A DNA stretch of 20,863 bases from NCBI GenBank assembly GCA_022706165.1, contig JAKJDA010000002.1, forward strand, positions 5,144-26,006, in the 5' to 3' direction. The notes beneath the pieces were generated by a model. The model ran no database searches. It saw only the letters and a list, made by a program, of their open reading frames with translations, and was not told the origin of the DNA. Both the position numbers and the translations under genes were made by a program. How positions within the stretch are numbered: position 1 is the stretch's first letter; the number at the start of each line of letters is the position of its first letter. Origin of the DNA: Candidatus Hydrogenedentota bacterium (GTDB taxonomy: Bacteria > Hydrogenedentota > Hydrogenedentia > Hydrogenedentales > SLHB01). Positions 13,838 to 20,863 of this stretch are shown one piece after another.

Positions 13838-15346
13838 ATGACGCAGGAAAACGAACATCATTCGACCATCGACGGCATCATCCAACATCGCATCGCGAAG
13901 GCGGCGCAGATGCGCGAACGGGGCGACGAACCGTACAAGTATTTGTATGCGCGTTCCTGCTCGATCGCCGAGGCCCGCGCCGCATTCGAAAAAGCAGAAG
14001 CAGAAACCGAGGACAAGACCGCGATCCTCGTCGAGGCGTCGATCGCGGGCCGCATGACGGAATTTCGCGCGCACGGCAAGAGCGTGTTCGCGGCGGTGCG
14101 CGACGAGACCGGCCGCATGCAGGTCTATTTCAAGAAAGATGATCTAGGCGAAGATGGCTTTGCGACCTTGCAGGACCTCGATATCGGCGACTTCATCGGC
14201 GCAACGGGTAAACTGTTTCGCACGCGCACGAACGAGATCACCGTGCACGTCGCGCGCTTCGAGTTGTTGACGAAGACCCTGCGCCCGTTGCCGGAAAAGT
14301 GGCACGGCCTGACCGACGTCGAGACGCGGTATCGCCAGCGCTATCTTGATCTCGTCGCGAATCCCGAGGTTCACGACACCTTCCGCAAACGCATTCAGGT
14401 GATCCAGACGATGCGCGAATGGCTCACGGCGCGCGGCTTTCTCGAAGTCGAGACGCCAATGCTCCACCCCATCCCCGGCGGCGCCACGGCACGTCCGTTC
14501 GTCACGCATCACAACACCTACGACCGCGATTTCTATCTGCGCGTCGCGCCGGAGCTGTACCTCAAGAAACTGATCGTCGGCGGCTTCGAGAAGGTCTTCG
14601 AGATCAACCGCTGTTTCCGCAACGAAGGCGTCGACACGCGGCACAATCCCGAATTCACCACGATGGAACTCTACGAGGCCTACCAGGATTATATGGGCTT
14701 GATGGACGAGACCGAGGAGATGCTCGTGTCCATCATCGAAAAAGTCGTGGGCGGCACGAAGTTCATGTACCAAGGCCACGAGATCGATGCGACGCGTCCG
14801 TGGCGACGCCTCACGTTGTTCGACGCGATCCGCGAGTACGCGGGCATCGACCTCGAACCGTTGAAGGACGACCGCGAGGAGGCCGCGCGCTTGGCGAAGA
14901 GCGTTCACGTCGAAATCGAGAAGGGCATGGGGTACGGCAAGATCGTCGACGAGGTGATGTCCGCCAAGGTGCAGCCCAAGCTCACCCAGCCGACGTTCCT
15001 CTACGACTATCCGCTCGAAATCTCGCCGCTCGCGAAGAAAAAACGGGGCAACCCAGCGATCACCGAGCGTTTCCAGCCGTTCATCGGCGCGCTCGAAGTC
15101 GGCAACGCGTTTTCCGAATTGAACGACCCGGTTGATCAACGCGAGCGTTTCATGGACCAGCTCCGTCAACGCGAACAGGGCGACGACGAGGCGCAATATC
15201 TCGACGACGATTTCATCCAGGCGCTCGAAGTCGGCATGCCGCCGACCGCAGGCCTGGGCATCGGCATCGATCGCTTGTGCATGCTGTTGACCGACTCGGC
15301 CTCGATTCGCGAAGTCATTTTCTTTCCGCAACTGCGGACGTTATAA
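13838..15346 (+). CDS. lysS: lysyl-tRNA synthetase, class II
   Basis: A 502-residue class II LysRS that charges tRNA-Lys. Residues about 60-145 are the OB-fold anticodon-binding domain (AGRMTEFRAHGKSVFAAVRD). The class II core follows: motif 1 around FLEVETPMLHPIPGGATARP (201-220), motif 2 at CFRNEGVDTRHNPEFTTMEL (259-278), and motif 3 near the C-terminus as GLGIGIDRLCMLL. APELYLKKLIVGG and GNAFSELNDP are also typical of LysS. The start ATG has only a weak AGGA nine bases upstream. It is separated from prfB by the GxxExxY cassette, although prfB-lysS adjacency is common in bacteria; this suggests an insertion between them. lolC/E begins nine bases after its stop. Confidence 0.98.
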   Translation: MTQENEHHSTIDGIIQHRIAKAAQMRERGDEPYKYLYARSCSIAEARAAFEKAEAETEDKTAILVEASIAGRMTEFRAHGKSVFAAVRDETGRMQVYFKKDDLGEDGFATLQDLDIGDFIGATGKLFRTRTNEITVHVARFELLTKTLRPLPEKWHGLTDVETRYRQRYLDLVANPEVHDTFRKRIQVIQTMREWLTARGFLEVETPMLHPIPGGATARPFVTHHNTYDRDFYLRVAPELYLKKLIVGGFEKVFEINRCFRNEGVDTRHNPEFTTMELYEAYQDYMGLMDETEEMLVSIIEKVVGGTKFMYQGHEIDATRPWRRLTLFDAIREYAGIDLEPLKDDREEAARLAKSVHVEIEKGMGYGKIVDEVMSAKVQPKLTQPTFLYDYPLEISPLAKKKRGNPAITERFQPFIGALEVGNAFSELNDPVDQRERFMDQLRQREQGDDEAQYLDDDFIQALEVGMPPTAGLGIGIDRLCMLLTDSASIREVIFFPQLRTL

Positions 15347-15355
15347 AGGGGCATC

Positions 15356-16627
15356 ATGCGGTTTGAAGCCTACGTGGCGATGCGATATTTGCGCGGCAAG
15401 CGCAAGACGCGGTTTGTCAGCCTGATCACGATCATCTCGATCGCCGGCGTGACGGTCGGCGTGATGGCGTTGATCGTGGTGATGAGCGTGATGACCGGCT
15501 TCGACCGGGAACTCACCGCGGCCATCATTGGCAACCGCGCCCATCTGTTTATCGAGGACCGTTACGGCGCGATGGCGAATCCCGAGAAGGTCATCGCGGA
15601 AATCACCCGCCTCTGTCCGGAAATCACCGCCGCCAGCCCCGTCATTCAAGTCGAGGCCCTCATCCGCACGGAAAGCTCGGAAGACGGCGAGCGCTACAAG
15701 GGCGCTTATATCCTGGGGATCGATCCCGCGCGCGAAAGCGACGTGACGAGTCTAGGCGAGAATCTTACGACGGCGCGCGGGCGCGTCTATGGAGAAGGGC
15801 GCCTCCCGCGGGATAAAGAGATCGTGCTGGGATATCTGCTGGCGGAGACGCTGGGCGTCGGCGTGGGCGACGCTGTGGCCATCATCACGCCCAAGGGCAA
15901 GGTGGGGCCTTTCGGCCGGCGCGCGGGACAGGAAGTGTGGGTGACGGTCTGCGGCATTTCCCAAGCTCAGATGTCCGAGTTCGACACGATCTACGGCTAC
16001 GTCGATCTCGGCACGGCCAAGCTCTTGACCGCCGTCGACGGCGTCGACGGCGTTCACTGCCGCCTGTCCGACGCCAGCATTGAAACCGCCAACCGCGTCA
16101 AGGAACGCGTCCAGCGATTCACCGCGCTTCATTGCACCACGTGGTATGAAAATCAGCGTCCCTTCTTCGAAGCGCTCAAGCAGGAAAAGGTGGCGATGTT
16201 CATCATTCTCGTGTTTATCATCCTGGTGGCGGCCTTCAACATCACCAGCACCCTCATCATGGTCGTTATGGAAAAGCGGCGCGACATCGGCATCTTGCGG
16301 ACCATTGGCGCCAGCAGCGCCTCCATTTTGATCCTGTTCGTCCTGGAGGGATTGTACGTTGGCCTGAGCGGCACCGCCATCGGCGTCGTTGCGGGGACCT
16401 TGCTCGCGTACAACATCACCCCCGTCGCCGAGTTTCTGGCGTGGATGCTCCATATCGACTTGTTCAACAGTCAAATTTACTATTTCGACCATATCCCCGT
16501 CGCGGTGGTATGGTCGGACATCTTGTGGATCACCCTGTGCGCCGTCGCGCTGACCTTTGTCTCGACGTTGTATCCCGCTTGGAGCGCGGCGCGACTCAAT
16601 CCCGTGGATGCACTGCGCTATGAATAA
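15356..16627 (+). CDS. lolC: lipoprotein-releasing ABC transporter permease LolC/LolE
   Basis: A 423-residue inner-membrane subunit of the Lol exporter, which extracts outer-membrane lipoproteins from the inner membrane. The layout is classic: a cytoplasmic start (YVAMRYLRGKRKTRFVSLIT), a first transmembrane helix about residues 20-45, a large periplasmic MacB-like domain of about 230 residues, then three C-terminal helices (IILVFIILVAAFNITSTLIM, ILILFVLEGLYVGLSG and the last before the [17 protein letters not shown] end). The cytoplasmic coupling loop EKRRDIGILRTIGAS is well conserved. AAGGGG lies four bases before the ATG. Only one permease gene is present, so it may work as a homodimer (LolCE-like/LolF) rather than a LolC-LolE pair. 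Its stop overlaps the lolD start by eight bases. Confidence 0.93.
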   Translation: MRFEAYVAMRYLRGKRKTRFVSLITIISIAGVTVGVMALIVVMSVMTGFDRELTAAIIGNRAHLFIEDRYGAMANPEKVIAEITRLCPEITAASPVIQVEALIRTESSEDGERYKGAYILGIDPARESDVTSLGENLTTARGRVYGEGRLPRDKEIVLGYLLAETLGVGVGDAVAIITPKGKVGPFGRRAGQEVWVTVCGISQAQMSEFDTIYGYVDLGTAKLLTAVDGVDGVHCRLSDASIETANRVKERVQRFTALHCTTWYENQRPFFEALKQEKVAMFIILVFIILVAAFNITSTLIMVVMEKRRDIGILRTIGASSASILILFVLEGLYVGLSGTAIGVVAGTLLAYNITPVAEFLAWMLHIDLFNSQIYYFDHIPVAVVWSDILWITLCAVALTFVSTLYPAWSAARLNPVDALRYE

Positions 16628-17318
16628 TCCCGCCGCCCCTCCCCTTATCGAATGCCGCCGCGTGAGCAAGGCCTACCACGACGGCTTGCGCGAGCTGCGG
16701 ATTCTCCGCGGCGTCGATCTTCACGTCTACGAAGGCGAATCCCTCGTTATCACCGGTCCTTCCGGCGTGGGCAAGAGCACGCTGCTGCATATTCTCGGCA
16801 CGCTGGACACACCTACCGACGGCGAAACGCTGTTCCGCGGCCAGCCCATCCATGCGATGAGCCAGCGGACCTTGAACGACGTCCGCAACAAAAGCATCGG
16901 CTTCGTTTTTCAGTTCTATCACCTGCTGCCCGAGTTCACTGCGTTCGAGAACGTGATGATGCCCGCTCTGGCCCGGGGCGCGTCGCGCCGCACATGCCGC
17001 GCGCGCGCCGAAGAACTGCTGGATAAGGTCGGCCTGGCCGATCGCGCCCGCCATAAGCCGGGCCAGCTCAGCGGCGGCGAACAGCAGCGCGTGGCCATTG
17101 CGCGCGCCCTCTTCAACCGGCCCGCGCTCGTCCTTGCCGATGAACCCACCGGCAACCTGGACGAAAGCACCGGCGAAGGCATCACTCGCCTGCTCTGGAG
17201 CCTCAACCGCAGCGAGAACGTCACCCTCGTCGTCGTCACCCATGATCAGACGCTGGCGGAACGCTCGGACCGGTGGATACAATTGCACGAGGGGCATGCC
17301 TATGTCCGCAAGGAGTAG
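16620..17318 (+). CDS. lolD: lipoprotein-releasing ABC transporter ATP-binding protein LolD
   Basis: A 232-residue ABC ATPase that powers the LolC/E permease. All motifs are intact: Walker [10 protein letters not shown] at 46-54, Q-loop in [18 protein letters not shown], signature [15 protein letters not shown] from 150, Walker [13 protein letters not shown] at 170-181, and the switch His in VVVTHDQ at 208. [19 protein letters not shown] is characteristic of the LolD/MacB/FtsE group. I chose the ATG at 16620, overlapping the permease stop by eight bases, because it gives the standard length and implies translational coupling. Confidence 0.95.
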   Translation: MNNPAAPPLIECRRVSKAYHDGLRELRILRGVDLHVYEGESLVITGPSGVGKSTLLHILGTLDTPTDGETLFRGQPIHAMSQRTLNDVRNKSIGFVFQFYHLLPEFTAFENVMMPALARGASRRTCRARAEELLDKVGLADRARHKPGQLSGGEQQRVAIARALFNRPALVLADEPTGNLDESTGEGITRLLWSLNRSENVTLVVVTHDQTLAERSDRWIQLHEGHAYVRKE

Positions 17319-17386
17319 CCGCCGCGCCGCGCGCCCAGTTTCTCGCGCAGCCCTGGCAACCGCAACCGGCAGGACCGCGTCCGCAC

Positions 17387-18142
17387 ATGGGACCTACGCC
17401 GAAACAGCCTGATCGCGAAACGGCGCTGTACCCGCCGATTCGCGACTACCTGGAAGCGCGCGGATACACGGTGCGCAGCGAAGTGCGCCATTGCGATGTC
17501 GCGGCGGTCCGAGGCGACGACATCGTTCTCATCGAGATCAAGCGCGTTCTCTCCGTGTCTCTTTTGGTGCAGGCGGCCCGGAGGCAACGCATCTCCCAGT
17601 CCGTGTATATCGCCGTTCCCGACTCCGCCCGAATCAAGCGGCCCGGCGAGTGGCGCGGTTTCTTGCATCTCCTGCGCAGGCTGGAACTCGGGCTCATCCT
17701 GGTCCGGTGCGCGCCTCCGTCCGCCGTGCAGGTTGTGCTCCATCCACAACCCCTCGAGCGAAAACAAAGCAAGACCCAGCGTCGCGCTCTGCTGGAGGAA
17801 GCAGGAGGGCGCTCCGGCGATTTCAACCTCGGCGGCAGCGCCCGCCGCAAGTTGGTCACCGCCTACCGGGAAAACGCCATCCACATCGCCTGCTGTCTGC
17901 GCCGATGGGGAAATGCCGCCCCCAAGGAACTGCGCGCCTTCGGAACCGGCCCCAAAACTCTATCTATCCTATACCGGAACGTATACGGCTGGTTCGCCCG
18001 CACGGAACGGGGCCGCTATGCGCTTTCCGCCACAGGCATCGCCGCATTGGAGGAGTATCCCGATCTGGCGCGTCACTACGACGCGTTGCTCGCAGCCGCA
18101 GCCCCTCACAAAACCTTCGCTGACAATCCCCCTGTAGCGTGA
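17387..18142 (+). CDS. DUF2161-type PD-(D/E)XK phosphodiesterase-like protein
   Basis: A 251-residue protein whose N-terminal half looks like a PD-(D/E)XK nuclease fold: Glu11 in RETALYPPIRDYLEARGY, Asp37 in EVRHCDVAAV, and Glu50/Lys52 in DDIVLIEIKRV, in the usual spacing, followed by QAARRQRISQSVYIAVP. This pattern matches the DUF2161 putative phosphodiesterase family as I know it. The C-terminal half (about 155-235) resembles a winged-helix region (GSARRKLVTAYRENAIHIAC, LRAFGTGPKTLSILYRNVYG). I chose the ATG at 17387 because the frame upstream of it overlaps lolD in another frame; no strong ribosome binding site is visible. It lies 68 bases after lolD and may be its passenger in the operon. 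Biological role and substrate are unknown. Confidence 0.75.
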   Translation: MGPTPKQPDRETALYPPIRDYLEARGYTVRSEVRHCDVAAVRGDDIVLIEIKRVLSVSLLVQAARRQRISQSVYIAVPDSARIKRPGEWRGFLHLLRRLELGLILVRCAPPSAVQVVLHPQPLERKQSKTQRRALLEEAGGRSGDFNLGGSARRKLVTAYRENAIHIACCLRRWGNAAPKELRAFGTGPKTLSILYRNVYGWFARTERGRYALSATGIAALEEYPDLARHYDALLAAAAPHKTFADNPPVA

Positions 18143-18540
18143 ATCACAGCGATCTCTGGCTGCATACCCCACCATAATCTCCTAAGCGGCGTATAATTAT
18201 TTCAAAATAGACCATATGTATGCCAATTTGGAGAACTTATTGCTCTACGATCAAATATCGAATGGGGCGAGACGATGGAAAGTATTCTCCCAGAAACCTA
18301 CCACTGGCATCAACACACGCCGCGCTCCCCTATATACAGTATTCGTTCGTCTTGTTTTCCAGACTAATCCCAAGCGCGACGGAACGTTCCTATGCGGTAC
18401 GAAATATGCTGTTACACCGTTGGCTCTTTTTGAGAGCGCGAGTCGAGAATGGATCGTTGTTGGTTTTTTGTCGCGTAAGGGAATGCCTCGCGCGGCGTAG
18501 GGAATTGAGGGTTCTACTACTACAAAAGAGAAAGTAGACC
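18143..18540. other. AT-richer gene-poor stretch, no convincing gene
   Basis: About 400 bases after the DUF2161 gene have visibly lower GC than the genes on either side. Short frames exist on both strands (18216-18500 plus; 18251-18718 minus), but they overlap one another, lack ribosome binding sites and show no family features. I see no clear terminator for the upstream operon. An isolated TATAAT at about 18192 has no -35 partner. Confidence 0.5.
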
Positions 18541-18569
18541 TTGACATTTTTCCGCCTAAGTTGTATGCT
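18541..18569 (+). promoter_or_regulatory. near-consensus sigma70 promoter of the PEP-CTERM gene
   Basis: A perfect TTGACA (18541-18546), an optimal 17-base spacer and TATGCT (18564-18569) form the best promoter in the window. Transcription would start near 18577, giving a leader of about 155 bases. A tandem GGCGGTA-GGCGGTA inside a GTCT...AGAC inverted pair lies just downstream of the start, a place where a repressor could bind. Confidence 0.8.
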
Positions 18570-18576
18570 AATAGTA

Positions 18577-18730
18577 CGCTGTCTGGCGGTAGGCGGTAGA
18601 CAAGGGGACTGTTGACGCATTTCCTACGATGGGGTGCACATTGGGGAAATGTTTCTGGGGTCATTCCATAACGAGGAAGACACACGCGTCTTTCGTTCGA
18701 GATGGTGCGAAACAGCAAGGAGAAAGTGCA
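18577..18730 (+). promoter_or_regulatory. 5' leader of the PEP-CTERM gene with two hairpins
   Basis: The untranslated leader contains CATTTCC/GGAAATG (18618-18624 with 18645-18651) and an AAGAC/GTCTT hairpin near 18677-18692 before the AAGGAG ribosome binding site. I recognise no known riboswitch. Confidence 0.35.
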
Positions 18731-19429
18731 ATGGCTAGGAGTAAAGTTGGGCTGCTGGTAGGGTTGGCGTTGACGTTGATGCTGGCATCGACGTCACAGG
18801 CTTCGATGATAGACTTGTCGGGCGGCGACGCGACGGCCGAAGTCTTCGGTTTTCCGGACACCTCCTTGTATGCTCAGGGGGTTCTGGCGGATGCCAACAC
18901 ACTGGCCAGTTTCTCCGTGGCGTTGGCCAGCGACGGGTCCGGCACGTTGTTGTTTGATCTGTTGATCGTGGGCGCGCTGGATCTGGGAGGCGGTCTGTTC
19001 GCTCCGGACATGACCAACATTCTCTACAACACATATAATGGCCCGACGCCCCAGCATTTGGAACTCTCTCCGAACCAAGCTTCCATGCAGACCTTCGGCG
19101 TGACGCATAACATCGCCGTAACCGCAGGCAACCTGTATTTCATCGTCCTGGACGCTTTCTCCGCTGCCGGACCGGAAGCGGGCGCGAGCGTCGCGGCATG
19201 GGCGGACGATCAATACGCGGGCGGCGAATTCCTGTACATGAACGCCTCTGATTTGGGACTCGCCACCCTGGCGGATGCCAACGACTACGCATGGGATACG
19301 TGGCCGTATACGCCGGACTTGGCGTTTCAAGCGATCTTTGCGGACACGGCCATCGTTCCAGAGCCCGTCACGTTTTCCTTGCTAGCCCTTGGACTGGCCG
19401 GGCTGGCAATCCGGCGCAAGCTGGCGTAG
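18731..19429 (+). CDS. PEP-CTERM sorting domain-containing secreted protein
   Basis: A 232-residue exported protein. Residues 1-25 are a Sec signal peptide (VGLLVGLALTLMLASTSQAS). The mature part (about 26-205) is rich in Ala, Gly, Asp and Thr, has no cysteine, and is predicted beta-rich like many PEP-CTERM proteins; I cannot name a catalytic domain. The C-terminus is a canonical PEP-CTERM tail: VPEPVTFSLLALGLAGLAIR with Pro-Glu-Pro at 210-212, one membrane helix and the basic end RRKLA. Such tails are cut by an exosortase in the inner membrane, and the proteins are usually linked to extracellular polysaccharide or biofilm matrix. I chose the ATG at 18731 because AAGGAG lies eight bases before it and the signal peptide begins there. 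No exosortase gene is in the window. Confidence 0.92.
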   Translation: MARSKVGLLVGLALTLMLASTSQASMIDLSGGDATAEVFGFPDTSLYAQGVLADANTLASFSVALASDGSGTLLFDLLIVGALDLGGGLFAPDMTNILYNTYNGPTPQHLELSPNQASMQTFGVTHNIAVTAGNLYFIVLDAFSAAGPEAGASVAAWADDQYAGGEFLYMNASDLGLATLADANDYAWDTWPYTPDLAFQAIFADTAIVPEPVTFSLLALGLAGLAIRRKLA

Positions 19430-19441
19430 ACTGTTTTGTAA

Positions 19442-19480
19442 GTCCTTGATTCTCAGGCGCCGCGCCTGAGAATCAAGGAC
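19442..19480 (+). terminator. long perfect hairpin after the PEP-CTERM gene
   Basis: Arms 19442-19460 and 19462-19480 are perfectly complementary over 19 bases around a central base; a realistic fold has 17 pairs and a five-base loop. It starts 12 bases after the stop at 19429. There is no T-run on the plus strand, so it may be a 3'-end stabiliser or Rho-assisted terminator, or a dispersed palindromic element, rather than a classic intrinsic terminator. Confidence 0.65.
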
Positions 19481-19793
19481 ATGCGCATACGGGTCTGTGT
19501 TGCGACGCAGGCTCGATGACGCGAAAAAGCCGCCGTCATGTCACTGACGCATGATGGCGCGACGGCCGCCCCAAACGTCCGAGGGTCTTGCCGATGATTA
19601 GGTGACCACGAAACGGCAACGCGAGGAATGCTCGTGTGGCGCCGTTCGCGCGTTGGCGCGAGGTTGTATCCCGCCACCCCATTCCCCCTGTGCCGCTTCG
19701 CCGCCGCTCCACGGCCCCCCCAACGGATGGTGCAAAATGGATCGCTCAATGATATTCGTGAAGGCGCCGCTCAACGCAACAAGGGAGAATGCC
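19481..19793 (+). promoter_or_regulatory. intergenic leader region with hairpins ahead of the FN3-like protein gene
   Basis: No gene is evident in these roughly 310 bases. A compound hairpin spans 19609-19648: an apical ACGCGAG/CTCGTGT stem (19619-19625 with 19631-19637) sits above a CGAaACGGC/GCCGTTCG stem. It overlaps an alternative TCGCGC-GTTG-GCGCGA hairpin that starts at about 19646. The two cannot form together in full, which is reminiscent of a switch, but no known class is recognised. No clear sigma70 promoter was seen. Confidence 0.35.
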
Positions 19794-20863
19794 ATGAAGA
19801 AGCAGGGTGCGAAACCGGTCCGTTTCGCGCAAACGAGACTGTTGGTTTGTGCGATTGTCGCGCTGGCCCTACTGCCCCAAGCGGCGTACGCCTTCACCGC
19901 CAACGCCACCATCGCGGGCGGCGCGACCTGGGTGACGAGCAGAACGCAGTCCGTGGCGGTCTCGGCTTCCAGCAGCAACAACATCACGTGGGCCCGCGTG
20001 ACGGACGCGAACGGCAATTTTCCGGATTGGGCCTATATCGGCGGCGGCAAGACGGTCTCCTACACCATTACCAACACGCTGTATCCCGTCGGCGGCGCGA
20101 TCTACGGCATGCAAGTCCAGTTCATGGACTCCACTTTCGGGACGGGGGCGGCGTACGACACGGTCGGCGTTGACCTTGACGATCCTGTCATCACGACTCC
20201 AACCATCGCCTCGCCGTACACCACGTCGAACTCGGTGACTTTCCATTGGACCGCAAGCGACGCAACCAGCGGCATTGCCGACTATTACATGCTCGTTGGA
20301 ACGTTTCCGGGCGGTTCCGACAAGTTTTCGGGGTGGATCGGCTCGCAGCCCGGCAGCTACACCATTGGAAACTGCAGCGACGGCGTCACCTATTATTGCC
20401 AGATGCTGGCCAAGGACAACGCCGGACGCACCAGCGCACTGACCGCTAGTTCGCCGGGCATCCGCGTCGATCTGACCAACCCCTCGACCCCTGGCAAGCC
20501 CACGGCGGGCAACGTGTTCGCCCCGGCCACCGTCACGTTCCAGTGGCTTCCTTCTCTCGACATGTCGGGCGTTGCCTACTATATCGTTGAAATTCGAAAT
20601 TGGCCTGATTGGCCCACTCTACCGGTCAGCGGCACAACCACCGGCAACTCGTACAGTTTCCCCGGCGTGGACGGGAACTCGTATTTCTGCCGCGTCCGCG
20701 CCGTCGACAACGCGGGCCGTTTGAGCGATATGTCCGAAAACAGCGACGGCGTCCTGTGCGACGCAGCCGCGCCGCCCGCCCCGGGCGCGCCCACGGGCTA
20801 CTACTACGGCACAACGGTCAGCTTTGATTGGGACGAAGTGGCCGATGTCGGCGTGGGCAGCGG
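19794..20863 (+). CDS. secreted protein with fibronectin-III/Ig-like repeats, 5' part (runs off the window)
   Basis: From the ATG at 19794 the frame stays open for 356 codons to the right edge, so the C-terminus is missing. AAGGGAG lies six bases before the start. Residues 1-33 are a signal peptide with a long basic start (KPVRFAQTR) and cleavage probably after QAAYA. After an N-terminal beta domain (34-127), residues about 128-228 and 229-330 are two related repeats. Each opens with a proline-containing linker and a (S/A)xxVTFxW strand, and closes with (T/S)YxCxxxAxDNAGRxS-type sequence (200-215 and 297-312, with YYCQMLAKDNAGR and YFCRVRAVDNAGR). A third repeat begins at about 331. This is fibronectin type III or Ig-like architecture, typical of large adhesins or carbohydrate-binding surface proteins. 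Whether the missing end carries an enzyme domain or a PEP-CTERM tail cannot be seen. Confidence 0.85.
   Translation, partial: MKKQGAKPVRFAQTRLLVCAIVALALLPQAAYAFTANATIAGGATWVTSRTQSVAVSASSSNNITWARVTDANGNFPDWAYIGGGKTVSYTITNTLYPVGGAIYGMQVQFMDSTFGTGAAYDTVGVDLDDPVITTPTIASPYTTSNSVTFHWTASDATSGIADYYMLVGTFPGGSDKFSGWIGSQPGSYTIGNCSDGVTYYCQMLAKDNAGRTSALTASSPGIRVDLTNPSTPGKPTAGNVFAPATVTFQWLPSLDMSGVAYYIVEIRNWPDWPTLPVSGTTTGNSYSFPGVDGNSYFCRVRAVDNAGRLSDMSENSDGVLCDAAAPPAPGAPTGYYYGTTVSFDWDEVADVGVGS

Noticed and set aside
14144..15331. Long minus-strand frame inside lysS (395 codons)
   Set aside because: It is a shadow of lysS with no recognisable domain.
18216..18500. Plus-strand frame of 94 codons
   Set aside because: No ribosome binding site or family features; it overlaps another open frame of similar length in a different phase.
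18251..18718. Minus-strand frame of 155 codons in the AT-richer stretch
   Set aside because: No ribosome binding site, no domain, and it covers the near-consensus promoter and leader of the PEP-CTERM gene on the other strand. It cannot be fully excluded.
19481..19793. Sigma54-type promoter (GG-N10-GC) near 19637
   Set aside because: The GG and GC spacing occurs by chance in GC-rich DNA, and the wider TGGCAC/TTGC context is absent.
1..20863. tRNA or rRNA genes
   Set aside because: I saw no cloverleaf with TTCGANNC-type T-arm and CCA-proximal acceptor pairing, and no conserved rRNA segments. A covariance-model scan would be needed to be certain.

Overview
The window looks like chromosome from a GC-rich, Gram-negative (diderm) bacterium, probably uncultured. 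The evidence is an outer-membrane lipoprotein exporter (LolC/E plus LolD), several Sec-exported proteins, one canonical PEP-CTERM protein (exosortase sorting) and a second C-terminal tripartite anchor of another type. The mix of PEP-CTERM proteins, a repeat-flanked GxxExxY gene and dispersed hairpin repeats would fit a Hydrogenedentota-, Planctomycetota- or Lentisphaerota-like lineage. That placement is inference; no rRNA is present.

Layout. (1) 1-2351, minus strand: a tight three-gene unit, namely ferredoxin--NADP+ reductase of the adrenodoxin-reductase type, an unrecognised 245-residue protein, and the N-terminus of a TrmA/RlmD-type RNA methyltransferase cut by the window edge. (2) 2507-5041, minus strand: two monocistronic secreted-protein genes, each with its own sigma70-like promoter and strong hairpin terminator. 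Between them lies a cluster of hairpin-forming repeats (three tandem copies at a 34-base period and one inverted copy). (3) 5224-6744, minus strand: a GNAT-like domain fused to a DegT/DnrJ/EryC1-type PLP aminotransferase. (4) 6975-18142, plus strand: a long housekeeping run. It starts with a small unknown protein, then rpsB (behind a structured leader), tsf, pyrH, frr, uppS, cdsA, prfB, a GxxExxY gene bounded by inverted repeats, lysS, lolC/E, lolD and a DUF2161 PD-(D/E)XK protein. (5) 18143-20863: an AT-richer gene-poor stretch, a PEP-CTERM protein behind a near-consensus promoter, a long perfect hairpin, and the start of a large secreted protein with fibronectin-III/Ig-like repeats that runs off the right edge.

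The core genes cover translation (S2, EF-Ts, RRF, RF2, LysRS), pyrimidine nucleotide supply (UMP kinase), undecaprenyl and phospholipid precursors (UppS, CdsA) and lipoprotein traffic (Lol). The rpsB-tsf-pyrH-frr-uppS-cdsA order is widely conserved. Here dxr and rseP, often found next, are absent and prfB follows directly. The accessory interest lies in the GxxExxY cassette between prfB and lysS, the GNAT-DegT fusion with a degenerate acetyl-CoA loop, the two kinds of C-terminal sorting signal, the repeat cluster, and several structured 5' leaders. I found no complete new defence or metabolic system. The strongest candidates for something under-described are the GxxExxY cassette with inverted flanks and the rpsB leader RNA.
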